64,000 nt of DNA from Mesorhizobium zhangyense (GTDB taxonomy: Bacteria > Pseudomonadota > Alphaproteobacteria > Rhizobiales > Rhizobiaceae), in NCBI RefSeq assembly GCF_011045115.1, contig NZ_JAAKZG010000005.1:310001-374000 (forward strand), read 5' to 3'. The notes beneath the pieces are model-generated. The model saw nothing but the letters and a program-made list of their open reading frames with translations, was not told the origin of the DNA and made no database searches. Positions 7,099-14,562 of the stretch are shown here, piece after piece (positions within the stretch are counted from its first letter, which is position 1; every line of letters begins with the position of its first letter). Made by a program: the position numbers and the translations under genes.

Positions 7099-7899
7099 CT
7101 AAGGTTTCAGGGCAAGACGCTCCAGCAGAAACCTCGCGACGCGCTCGCGGGCGGTTTGCGCCTGATGGCCCGGTCGAATGAAGAAATCGTGCCGGGCGCC
7201 GTCGTAGATATCGAGAATAGCAGTCTCGCCCAAGGCAGCCGCCGTCCTTTGCAGGTTGTGTCCGGTCGACAGCGGAAACACCTGATCGGCGCTCCCCCAT
7301 ATCAACAGGAGCGGCGGGATCGACCGCACCTGGCCTGCATGGCTTTCGGGAAAACCGCCATCGACCAGCACAAGGGCGCTTACGCCGGAAGCATTTGCGG
7401 CAGTCGCTGCGGCAACATTCGCGCCAAGCGATATGCCGAGCAAACCTATTTTGTCGCCGTATAGGGGGTCCCTCCTCAGAAACGCGACGACGGCTCGAAC
7501 CGATGAGATCCAATCCGGAAGGCGTTTGTCGTAATATCGCTTGCGCGCCGATACGCCGCCGGCCTGCTCGATCGTGTCAATGTCTTCCCGCGTCAGATAG
7601 TGCACGAGAAAGACATCCATTCCTGCCGCCTGGAACTTGCGCGCGAGCTCGCCATAGGCAGGCGCGGCCAATCCCCGGCTTCCGCTGAGCAGGATTATCG
7701 CAGGTCGCGTCGATCCGCCGGCTGCGCCATATTTTTCGACAAGGACATTGCCTGCCGGCGTCGGGATTTTCGTTTTCTGAGGCGGCGTTTCGGCTGCAAA
7801 GGCGGTGACGCATGCCAGCATCAGCCATGCGAGGAGAAGTGGCCCTCGCAAAAAACGGAACAGTGCTGCGCTCATGCGGTCGGTATCCGGTCCTGCCAT
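7099..7899 (-). CDS. Exported alpha/beta hydrolase (dienelactone-hydrolase-like)
   Basis: The 266-residue protein has an N-terminal signal peptide ending near AFAAE. The nucleophile elbow GISLG carries the catalytic Ser, WGSADQVFPL provides the likely Asp and GARHDFF the His, in the order expected for the alpha/beta hydrolase fold. The substrate is unknown. ATG 7899 lies two bases from the T-run of the trcR terminator and has no ribosome site, whereas ATG 7875 (MSAALFRF) is preceded by GGACCGGA and still keeps the signal peptide. The shorter start is therefore plausible. Confidence 0.85.
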   Translation of the reverse strand: MAGPDTDRMSAALFRFLRGPLLLAWLMLACVTAFAAETPPQKTKIPTPAGNVLVEKYGAAGGSTRPAIILLSGSRGLAAPAYGELARKFQAAGMDVFLVHYLTREDIDTIEQAGGVSARKRYYDKRLPDWISSVRAVVAFLRRDPLYGDKIGLLGISLGANVAAATAANASGVSALVLVDGGFPESHAGQVRSIPPLLLIWGSADQVFPLSTGHNLQRTAAALGETAILDIYDGARHDFFIRPGHQAQTARERVARFLLERLALKP

Positions 7900-7901
7900 G
7901 A

Positions 7902-7926
7902 AAAAGGCCCCGCTTGCGGGGCCTTT
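7902..7926 (-). terminator. Rho-independent terminator of trcR
   Basis: On the minus strand AAAGGCCCCGC pairs with GCGGGGCCTTT around a two-base loop, followed by T residues. It begins 35 bases after the trcR stop. The hairpin is symmetric, and on the far side it touches the 5' end of the hydrolase gene, so any promoter for that gene must lie within or after it. Confidence 0.85.
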
Positions 7927-7960
7927 GAATCCATCGATTGCGGGCTGATATGCCTTGCAA

Positions 7961-8662
7961 TCAGGGACGGTCGTCTTCGTCCTCGTCGGGGGTCTTGGAC
8001 TTCAGCGCCGAGAGCTTGGCGAAGACGGCGTTGGCGTCGAGTTCCTTGTCCTCGTCGGCCACGGCTTCGACCCTCGGCTCCAGCCTTTCGGTCATCGAAG
8101 CCGGCAGCAGCGTGTCGCCGGTAGGCGCGGCCGCCGGGCGGCCGCTGGAGGCGCGCTGCACTTCGATGTCGAGGTCGATCTGCGAGCACAGGCCCAGCGT
8201 CACCGGGTCCATCGGCTGCAGGCTGGCGGAGTTCCAGTGCTTGCGCTCGCGGATCTGCTCGATGGTCGCCTTGGTCGTGCCGACGAGGCGCGATACCTGT
8301 GCGTCCTTCAGCTCGGGATGGTTGCGCACCAGCCACAGAATGGCGTTGGGGCGGTCCTGGCGCTTGGACAGCGGCGTGTAGCGCGGCCCCTTGCGCTTGC
8401 TCTCGGGCACCCGCACCTTCGGCTCGGAAAGCTTCAGGCGATGGTTGGGGTCCTTCACGCCGCGGGCGATCTCTTCGCGGGTGAGCTGGCCGGTCATGAT
8501 CGGGTCCATGCCCTTGATGCCCTGCGCGGACTCGCCATCGGCGATCGCCTTCACTTCGAGCGGATGCAGGCCGCAGAACTGGGCGATCTGCTCGAAGGAA
8601 AGCGCTGTATTGTCGACCAGCCAGACTGCGGTCGCCTTGGGCATCAGAAGCGTGTTGGCCAT
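7961..8662 (-). CDS. trcR: Cell cycle transcriptional regulator TrcR (DUF1013)
   Basis: This 233-residue protein has the conserved DUF1013 layout: an N-terminal MANTLLMPKATAVWLVDN, a helix-turn-helix-like part (LSFEQIAQFCGLHPLEVKAIADGE), a second one (KDAQVSRLVGTTKATIEQIRERKHWN), and an acidic tail ending DEDEDDRP. Family members in alphaproteobacteria are called TrcR and are highly conserved and linked to cell-cycle control. It stands alone with its own terminator, and about 230 bases separate it from the divergent phytase-like gene. Confidence 0.9.
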   Translation of the reverse strand: MANTLLMPKATAVWLVDNTALSFEQIAQFCGLHPLEVKAIADGESAQGIKGMDPIMTGQLTREEIARGVKDPNHRLKLSEPKVRVPESKRKGPRYTPLSKRQDRPNAILWLVRNHPELKDAQVSRLVGTTKATIEQIRERKHWNSASLQPMDPVTLGLCSQIDLDIEVQRASSGRPAAAPTGDTLLPASMTERLEPRVEAVADEDKELDANAVFAKLSALKSKTPDEDEDDRP

Positions 8663-8804
8663 CAGATAATATCCTCTCGTTCGCCCGCGTCCCTTGTGCG
8701 CGGGCGGTGGTTCAGACCACCGGAATTGGGAAATTCGAGGCGTATATAACCTTGTTCGCGGCCGGGAGCAAGAAAACTTCGCATCGGCCTTCGATGACGG
8801 TTCG

Positions 8805-8833
8805 TTGTCATCGAACTGTCACGCCTCCGTCAT
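8805..8833 (+). promoter_or_regulatory. PHO box with three heptamers
   Basis: TTGTCAT (8805-8811), CTGTCAC (8816-8822) and CCGTCAT (8827-8833) are direct repeats with an exact 11-base period and 4-base spacers. This matches the PhoB consensus CTGTCAT-N4-CTGTCAT. It lies 57 bases before the ATG of the phytase-like gene, in the right orientation. Confidence 0.85.
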
Positions 8834-8889
8834 CGCGCTGAAATATCGATCGCCCAAAGCAGCATGGAAACATCAACCAGGAGAGGTCC

Positions 8890-11094
8890 ATGATGCCCCG
8901 TCACTCCCGCCTTTTGATACTCACGGCGGCACTTGCCGCTTCGGTCTCGTTGCCGGCCCATGCCGACAGTTTCTTCAACCGCGTCGCCTCCTTCCCGGTC
9001 GCCTCGAACCTGCCTTCCGACATTGACCAGAAATCACCGACCTCGTCGGAAATCATCAAGGCGAGCGAAGACGGCAAGACGCTGGTCTATTCCGACAGCC
9101 CGCTCGGCGCGGTCGGCTTCGTCGACATTTCCGACGCCAAAGCACCGAAGGCCGGCGGCATCGTCAAGATCGATGGCGAGCCGACCTCCGTCGTCTTCGC
9201 CGGCACGAAAGTGCTCGCCGGCGTCAACACCTCCGAGAGCAAGGCCAAGCCTTCGGGCAACCTCACCGTCATCGATGCCGCCACCAGGAAGATCGAAGCC
9301 ACCTGCGACCTCGGCGGCCAGCCCGATTCCGTCGCCGTCAGCAAGGACGGCAAGTTCGCGGCCATCGCCATCGAAAACGAGCGCGACGAGGAGCTGAACG
9401 ATGGCGAGCTGCCGCAGCTTCCGGCCGGCTTCCTGAAGATCGTTTCGCTGAAGGACGGCACGCCCGACTGCGCCACCATCAAGACCGTCGATATGACCGG
9501 CCTGTCGGAAATCGCCCCGGAAGACCCGGAGCCGGAATTCGTCGACTTCAACGACGCCAATGAAATCGCCGTCACGCTGCAGGAAAACAACCACATCGCC
9601 ATCGTCGATGCCGAGACCGGCAAGGTCACGGCGCATTTCTCCGCCGGCACGGTCGATCTCGAAGGCATCGACACCGAGAAGGACGGCGCGCTGAACTTCA
9701 CCGGCAGCATGAAGGGCGTGGCTCGCGAGCCCGACGCCATCAAGTGGCTCGACAACGACCGTTTCGTCATCGCCAATGAAGGCGACTACAAGGGCGGTTC
9801 GCGCTCCTTCACCATCTTCGACAAGACCGGCAAGGTGCTCTACGAATCCGGCCCGTCGCTCGAAATGAAGATCGCCGCCGCCGGCCATTACCCGGAAAAG
9901 CGCAACAAGAAGGGCGTCGAGCTGGAAGGCGCTGAAGTCGCCAAATTCGGCGACGCGCAGTACATCTTCATCGCCAGCGAGCGCGCCTCGATGATCGCCG
10001 TCTACAAGGACACCGGCGCCGAGCCGGAATTCGTCCAGCTGCTGCCCTCGGGCATCGGCCCGGAAGGTCTGGTCGCCATCCCCTCGCGCAACCTGCTCGT
10101 CACCGCCAACGAGACCGATCTGGTCGAGGATGGCGGCGTGCGCTCGCATGTCATGGTCTATGAAATGGGCGAAGGCCCGGCCGCCTACCCAATGATCGTT
10201 TCCAGCACCGCCGAAGACGGCAAGCCGATCGGCTGGGGCGCGCTCTCCGGCCTCGCCGCCGACCCCAGGGAAGCCGGCAAGCTTTATGCCGTGTCGGATT
10301 CGGTCTACCGCTCGCAGCCGTCGATCTTCACCATCGACGCCACCAAGACACCTGCTGTCATCACCAACAAGCTGGTCGTCACTCGCGACGGCGCGCCGGC
10401 CCAGAAGCTCGACATCGAAGGTATCGCGTCGGACGGCGATGACGGTTTCTGGCTGGCCTCGGAAGGCGATGCCGCCAAGCTGACGGCAAACGCGATCTAC
10501 AAGGTCAACGCCAAGGGCGAGATCAAGCAGGAAATCCCGCTTCCCGCCGAACTCCTCGGCAAGGACGGCCGCTTCGGCTATGAAGGCATCACCACCATCG
10601 GCGAGGGCGACGACCTGACACTGGTCATGGCCGTGCAGCGTGAATGGGCCGACGATCCGAAAGACCAGGTCAAGCTGCTCGCCTACAAGCCAAAGGCCAA
10701 GGAATGGTCGGGCGTGCGCTACCCGCTCGAAAAGACCGAAAAGGGCTGGGTAGGCCTGTCGGAAATCACCGCCCATGACGGCAAGCTCTACATCATCGAG
10801 CGCGACAACCTGATCGGCGCGGAAGCCAGGCTGAAGAGCGTCCAGTCCGTTTCGCTCGACGCCTTCAAGCCGGCCAAGCTCGACGGCGAGCTGCCGCTGG
10901 TCGAAAAGACGCTGGTGCGCGACCTCGTGCCCGACCTGAAGGCCGCCACCAACGGCTATGTCGTCGACAAGGTCGAAGGTTTTGCCATCGACGCCAATGG
11001 CGACGCCTATGTCGTCACCGACAATGACGGCGTCGACGACTCCTCGGGCGAAACCCTGTTCCTGCGCCTGGGCAATATCGCGGCGATCAACTGA
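8890..11094 (+). CDS. Secreted esterase-like/phytase-family beta-propeller protein
   Basis: The 734-residue protein has a Sec signal peptide cleaved after LPAHA (about residue 25). The first half has beta-propeller repeats of the choice-of-anchor/YncE kind (VVFAGTKVLAGV, LTVIDAATRKIEAT, DGKFAAIA, IAIVDAETGKVT). The second half is the 'esterase-like activity of phytase' domain (IEGIASDGDDGFWLASEGD, YEGITTIGEGDDLTLVMAVQRE, VEGFAIDANGDAYVVTDNDG). With the PHO box in front, the likely role is extracellular release of phosphate from organic phosphates during starvation. AGGAGAGGTCC supports the start, and ATG 8893 is also possible. Confidence 0.9.
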   Translation: MMPRHSRLLILTAALAASVSLPAHADSFFNRVASFPVASNLPSDIDQKSPTSSEIIKASEDGKTLVYSDSPLGAVGFVDISDAKAPKAGGIVKIDGEPTSVVFAGTKVLAGVNTSESKAKPSGNLTVIDAATRKIEATCDLGGQPDSVAVSKDGKFAAIAIENERDEELNDGELPQLPAGFLKIVSLKDGTPDCATIKTVDMTGLSEIAPEDPEPEFVDFNDANEIAVTLQENNHIAIVDAETGKVTAHFSAGTVDLEGIDTEKDGALNFTGSMKGVAREPDAIKWLDNDRFVIANEGDYKGGSRSFTIFDKTGKVLYESGPSLEMKIAAAGHYPEKRNKKGVELEGAEVAKFGDAQYIFIASERASMIAVYKDTGAEPEFVQLLPSGIGPEGLVAIPSRNLLVTANETDLVEDGGVRSHVMVYEMGEGPAAYPMIVSSTAEDGKPIGWGALSGLAADPREAGKLYAVSDSVYRSQPSIFTIDATKTPAVITNKLVVTRDGAPAQKLDIEGIASDGDDGFWLASEGDAAKLTANAIYKVNAKGEIKQEIPLPAELLGKDGRFGYEGITTIGEGDDLTLVMAVQREWADDPKDQVKLLAYKPKAKEWSGVRYPLEKTEKGWVGLSEITAHDGKLYIIERDNLIGAEARLKSVQSVSLDAFKPAKLDGELPLVEKTLVRDLVPDLKAATNGYVVDKVEGFAIDANGDAYVVTDNDGVDDSSGETLFLRLGNIAAIN

Positions 11095-11117
11095 TTGCGG
11101 AAACTTAGCCGGCAACG

Positions 11118-11149
11118 AAACGGCCGCGGCGAAAGCTGCGGCCGTTTTT
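11118..11149 (+). terminator. Rho-independent terminator
   Basis: AAACGGCCGC pairs with GCGGCCGTTT, followed by further T residues. It lies 24 bases after the phytase-like stop and just before the convergent oxidoreductase gene, so it may serve both. Confidence 0.85.
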
Positions 11150-11172
11150 GTTGGATACGGCAGGCCACGCGC

Positions 11173-11793
11173 TCATGCTACGTTGGCCATTAGGCGTTGC
11201 CCTGATGCATCGAAGAGATTGCGGCCAATGGCGCGGGCCGTGTCCAGATGAGAACTCATATCCTGCGTTTCCGATGGCAGCAGGAGTTCGGACGTTACCA
11301 CCCTAGCGCCGCAATAGTCGAAGATGCCATGATCGATCTGCGTCTTCATCGCGCCGAAATAGCCATGTCGCGCATAGGTTCGCAGGTTGGCGCCTCCGAT
11401 GGCGACCAGATGAACTTTCAGATGGCGAAGCTTCTTTGCCGGCTTGGTGTCCGGGCCTTCGTCGTAGGCCCAGCCGTTTGTGAACACGCGGTCGATCCAT
11501 CCCTTGAGAAGCCCCGGCATCGACCACCAGTAGACCGGATAGACCAGGACAAGTGCGTCTGCGCGATCGATCCTCGCCTGCTCGGCGGCAATGTCCGCAG
11601 AGATCGGCGTCTGCCTGAGGTGAACCGCGATATCGGTCGCGCTGAACCTCGGATCGAAAGCTTCCGCCGAAAGGTCGGCAATTTCGAAGGAATTGCCGGG
11701 GCCGGACAGGGACAAGCCCTCGGCGACATGCGCGACGACGCTATGGGTGAGCGATTTGGGATCGGGATGCGCGACGACGATGAGCGCGTGCAT
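11173..11793 (-). CDS. NAD(P)H-dependent FMN oxidoreductase (flavodoxin fold, KefF/MdaB-like)
   Basis: This 206-residue quinone reductase begins MHALIVVAHPDPKSLTHSV, the phosphate-binding loop of the NQO1/KefF group. The central motif is YPVYWWSMPGLLKGWIDRVF, the signature segment of the same family. It probably reduces quinones or other electrophiles by two electrons. The gene is divergent from a TetR regulator with a nested dyad between them. GGAGC precedes the ATG at 11793. Confidence 0.92.
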   Translation of the reverse strand: MHALIVVAHPDPKSLTHSVVAHVAEGLSLSGPGNSFEIADLSAEAFDPRFSATDIAVHLRQTPISADIAAEQARIDRADALVLVYPVYWWSMPGLLKGWIDRVFTNGWAYDEGPDTKPAKKLRHLKVHLVAIGGANLRTYARHGYFGAMKTQIDHGIFDYCGARVVTSELLLPSETQDMSSHLDTARAIGRNLFDASGQRLMANVA

Positions 11794-11836
11794 GTTGAAA
11801 GCTCCGGCTGAATGATTGCAGTTGATGAATGAGGCT

Positions 11837-11869
11837 TATATACTTTTAGTAAGTTACTTTTGGTATATA
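11837..11869. promoter_or_regulatory. Nested dyad between oxidoreductase and TetR, probable operator
   Basis: TATATAC (11837-11843) and GTATATA (11863-11869) are an outer pair, and AGTAAGTTACT (11848-11858) is an inner perfect pair on the same centre, base 11853. The site also reads as a direct repeat of TACTTTTRGTA at 11841 and 11855. Its position between a divergent TetR and target suits co-repression. Confidence 0.75.
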
Positions 11870-11872
11870 GCG

Positions 11873-12493
11873 ATGTCAAGCACCAAAACGAATGAACAGG
11901 GTTCCAACTCGCCGCCGCGTCGTCGCCTGTCGCGGGAGGATCGGCATCGCCAGCTTCTGGATGTTGCATGGCGGGTGGTTCGGGAAGAGGGAACGGACGC
12001 CTTGACGCTTGGGTGGCTCGCCGAGCGGGCGAATGTCACGAAGCCGGTCGTGTACGATCATTTCGGTACGCGCAACGGGCTGCTGGCGGTGCTCTATCGG
12101 GAATACGATGCACGCCAAACAGCGCTCATGGACGCCGCACTTCAGGCAAGCGAGCCGAATTTGGCGAGCAGGGCCGGGGTTATCGCATCGTCCTATGTCG
12201 ACTGCGTGCTTCTCCAGGGGCGCGAGATACCTGGAGTGACCGCGGCGCTGGCGGGTTCGCCAGAACTCGAAAAGATCAAACGCGACTATCAGGCGGCATT
12301 CATCGAGAAATGCCGCGTCGCGCTCAGTCCGTTCGCGGGCGGTCGTGCCGTTGCGTCGGCTGGTCTCTGGGCGATGCTCGGGGCGGCCGAGGCGCTGTCC
12401 AATGCTGCCGCTACCGGAGAAATCACCGCCGCGCAGGCGCAGGACGAGCTTTTCGAGACGATTATCGCAATGGTCGGCAGAAGTGCGCGGTGA
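11873..12493 (+). CDS. TetR/AcrR family transcriptional regulator
   Basis: The protein is 206 residues from ATG 11873. The helix-turn-helix is at about residues 38-60: LTLGWLAERANVTKPVVYDHFGTRNGLL, with the usual YDHF after the recognition helix. A C-terminal TetR_C domain follows. Longer starts at TTG 11816 or ATG 11825 would translate straight through the operator dyad and add an unconserved hydrophobic leader, so I reject them. No strong ribosome site precedes 11873, so translation may be weak or leaderless. Probable target: the divergent FMN oxidoreductase. Confidence 0.88.
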   Translation: MSSTKTNEQGSNSPPRRRLSREDRHRQLLDVAWRVVREEGTDALTLGWLAERANVTKPVVYDHFGTRNGLLAVLYREYDARQTALMDAALQASEPNLASRAGVIASSYVDCVLLQGREIPGVTAALAGSPELEKIKRDYQAAFIEKCRVALSPFAGGRAVASAGLWAMLGAAEALSNAAATGEITAAQAQDELFETIIAMVGRSAR

Positions 12494-12532
12494 CAATTTT
12501 CATGTCGCCAAGCCGGCCCAAGCCAAGAACGA

Positions 12533-12560
12533 CAAAACCCGCCGGACAGGGTCCGGCGGG
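12533..12560 (-). terminator. Terminator of the DUF1127 gene
   Basis: CCCGCCGGAC and GTCCGGCGGG (12538-12560) form a perfect 10-pair stem with a 3-base loop. On the minus strand it is followed by TTTTG, so it ends the DUF1127 transcript. On the plus strand it lies 45 bases after the TetR stop and lacks a T-run. Confidence 0.7.
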
Positions 12561-12615
12561 CTCGGAACCGGCGGGATGAACAATCCCTACTAGGCCGGCT
12601 CTGCTTTCGATCGCG

Positions 12616-12756
12616 TTAGATCGAGGTGCGGGCGATGCTTGCGATGTTGCCACGGTTGATGCCGAGATCGCCAAGCTGGCGATCGGTAAGACGGCTCAGT
12701 TCGCGGACGGTTTCGCTGTAGCGGCGCCAGTTACGGAAAGTGCGGATCGGGTTCAT
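12616..12756 (-). CDS. DUF1127 small Arg-rich protein
   Basis: ATG 12756 is preceded by GGAGGCTACC and gives 46 residues: MNPIRTFRNWRRYSETVREL, then LTDRQLGDLGINRGNIASIA, the textbook DUF1127 (YjiS-like) pattern. Members in Rhizobiales and relatives modulate small-RNA or phosphate and nitrogen phenotypes through RNA, but this copy's role is unknown. Longer frames back to 12840 ignore the ribosome site. The upstream 12760-12860 region is AT-rich with repeated TGCATT/TTGCATTGCA and probably holds the promoter. Confidence 0.9.
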   Translation of the reverse strand: MNPIRTFRNWRRYSETVRELSRLTDRQLGDLGINRGNIASIARTSI

Positions 12757-12996
12757 GGTAGCCTCCATTGTTTCGGTAACCTGTAGATGGGAATGCCCCG
12801 ATCCGACTTGAACAGACGCTTTTGCATGGCGGGAATGCATTTATTGCATTGCAACATAAATCTCTGGTAACAGGTCTCGACCCTAAACTCGGTTGCGGCC
12901 ATTTTTATTTGCCTTGCACCAAAGAAAGGGCGGATTAACCATTAATCGTCACAAAGAATGGTGGTTTGGACGCTGACCGCGTCTTGAGTTGGGTGG

Positions 12997-14295
12997 GTGG
13001 ACGTGGCGAATAGTCTTTTGCTTCTGGCCGAGGCGGTTCTTTATTTCGGTGTCATGGCAGCGTTGTTTCGCCTGCGCGCCCGCGTCGGCCTCGGCCTGTT
13101 CGTCTGCGCGCTCGGCGTCATGCATTTCCTCGAGACCTATCTGGCCAGCGTCTTCTACATCGAATTGCCCTTCGGCATGGTTTCGCCCGGCTCCACCGTG
13201 ATGTTCTCCGGCAAGCTGGTGATGCTTCTGCTGCTCTACATGAAGGAGGATGCCGCCACCGTCAGGCAGCCGATCTACGGCCTTCTCATCGGCAATTTCC
13301 TGATGGTCGGCCTCGGCCTCATACTGCGCCAGCATCAGGTGGCCGATCTTCCCACCGGCCAGTCGCCCGACATCGGTTTCCTCGATGAAATGGGCTGGCT
13401 GATGGTCTGGGGCACGACGCTGCTCTTTATAGACGCCATCGCCATCATTCTTCTCTACGAGCGGCTTGGGCGCAGCCTGGGCCAGCATCTGTTCGCGCGC
13501 ATCGCCGTCAGCGTCTGCCTCGTGCTCACCTTCGACCAGCTCGGCTTCTATTCGGTGCTGCACATCGTCACCGGCGCGCCGCCCTCGGTGCTGGTTGGCG
13601 GCTGGATCGCCAAGATGGGCGCCGGCCTCGTCTTCAGCGCCATGACGGTCGGCTATCTCCGCTGGTTCGAGCGGCCGAGCCTGCGCCCCCAGCGCGGTCT
13701 GTCGGACGTTTTCGAGACGCTGACCTATCGCGAGCGCTACGAAAAACTGGTCGAATTCGCCGGGCGCGACAGCCTCACCGGCCTTCTTCACCGCGGCCGC
13801 TTCGAGACCATGGGCGAGCAGGCCGTGACGGCGAGCGTCAAGACCGGTACGCCGCTGACGCTGCTGATCGTCGATGTCGATCACTTCAAATCCATCAACG
13901 ATCGCTTCGGCCATGCCGAGGGCGACCGCGTGCTGAAATGGATCGCCGAAAACCTGACCGGCGCGGTGCGCGTGCAGGATCATGTCTTCCGCATCGGTGG
14001 CGAGGAATTCGCCATCCTGTGCCCGCTGCCGCACAATGTCGCCCGGCTGCTCGGCGAGAACATCCGCCAGTCGATCCGCGCCGCAAGCGAAACGGGTCCC
14101 GTCAGCCTCACCGTCAGCATCGGGGTTGCGACGGTCGATGCCGGCAAGACGAGCCTTGGTGAACTCTTCGCAGTGGCCGACAAGCGCCTCTACATGGCCA
14201 AGGATGCCGGCCGTGACAGAGTGATGGGGGATGTCGCCGAAGAGGCGATGCCCGCCGGCGTGCGTGCGCCTTCTGCCGGGTCTGCTGCGGGGTAG
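12997..14295 (+). CDS. Membrane diguanylate cyclase (GGDEF)
   Basis: Residues 1-225 form six or seven membrane helices with the pattern FLETYLASVFY...MFSGKLVMLLLLYMKEDA, which resembles the VUT-1/YhhQ-like membrane sensor fold. Residues 260-420 are a GGDEF domain with active-site motif GGEEF (about 333-337). Exactly five residues before it is RVQD, an intact RxxD I-site, so the enzyme should make cyclic di-GMP and be inhibited by it. The GTG at 12997 is the first start, and GTG 13003 is close and equally possible. A 14-GC tail after 415 looks unstructured. Confidence 0.9.
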   Translation: MDVANSLLLLAEAVLYFGVMAALFRLRARVGLGLFVCALGVMHFLETYLASVFYIELPFGMVSPGSTVMFSGKLVMLLLLYMKEDAATVRQPIYGLLIGNFLMVGLGLILRQHQVADLPTGQSPDIGFLDEMGWLMVWGTTLLFIDAIAIILLYERLGRSLGQHLFARIAVSVCLVLTFDQLGFYSVLHIVTGAPPSVLVGGWIAKMGAGLVFSAMTVGYLRWFERPSLRPQRGLSDVFETLTYRERYEKLVEFAGRDSLTGLLHRGRFETMGEQAVTASVKTGTPLTLLIVDVDHFKSINDRFGHAEGDRVLKWIAENLTGAVRVQDHVFRIGGEEFAILCPLPHNVARLLGENIRQSIRAASETGPVSLTVSIGVATVDAGKTSLGELFAVADKRLYMAKDAGRDRVMGDVAEEAMPAGVRAPSAGSAAG

Positions 14296-14345
14296 GGTGT
14301 TCGTTGCTGGTGCGCGAGGATACTATTTCGTGCTAGGCGCATAGC

Positions 14346-14497
14346 CCCCTCTCCGTCTCGGCTTCGCCGAGCCACCTCTCCCCCGCTTCGCAGGGGCGAG
14401 GAACCCAAGTCCTGAAGTGTTGCAGCCTCCCAGAACCCAGGTTCCTCGCCCCATGAAATGGGGAGAGGTGGCTCGGCGAAGCCGAGACGGAGAGGGG
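14346..14497. repeat. Palindromic repeat family A, copy A1
   Basis: The outer arms 14346-14383 and 14460-14497 are perfect 38-base inverted repeats. Each contains a mini-hairpin CTCGGC-TTC-GCCGAG. The inner arms GGGGCGAGGAACC/GGTTCCTCGCCCC flank an asymmetric core of about 40 bases. In this copy the core is in reverse orientation compared with A2 to A4. It lies between the convergent ends of the diguanylate cyclase and iorB genes, 66 bases from the iorB stop. Confidence 0.95.
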
Positions 14498-14562
14498 CCT
14501 GCATCCAGAAAAACAAAACGGCCGCGATTCTCATCGCGGCCGTTTGCATGTCTTGCGTCGAA

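Noticed and set aside
9034-11115. 693-residue minus-strand open frame
   Set aside because: Antisense of the phytase-like gene, which has a signal peptide, PHO box and domain motifs.
12949-14034. 361-residue minus-strand frame
   Set aside because: Antisense of the GGDEF protein.
14346-14497. Family A repeats as CRISPR or IS ends
   Set aside because: Copies are far apart, not regularly spaced, with no spacers and no transposase between them.
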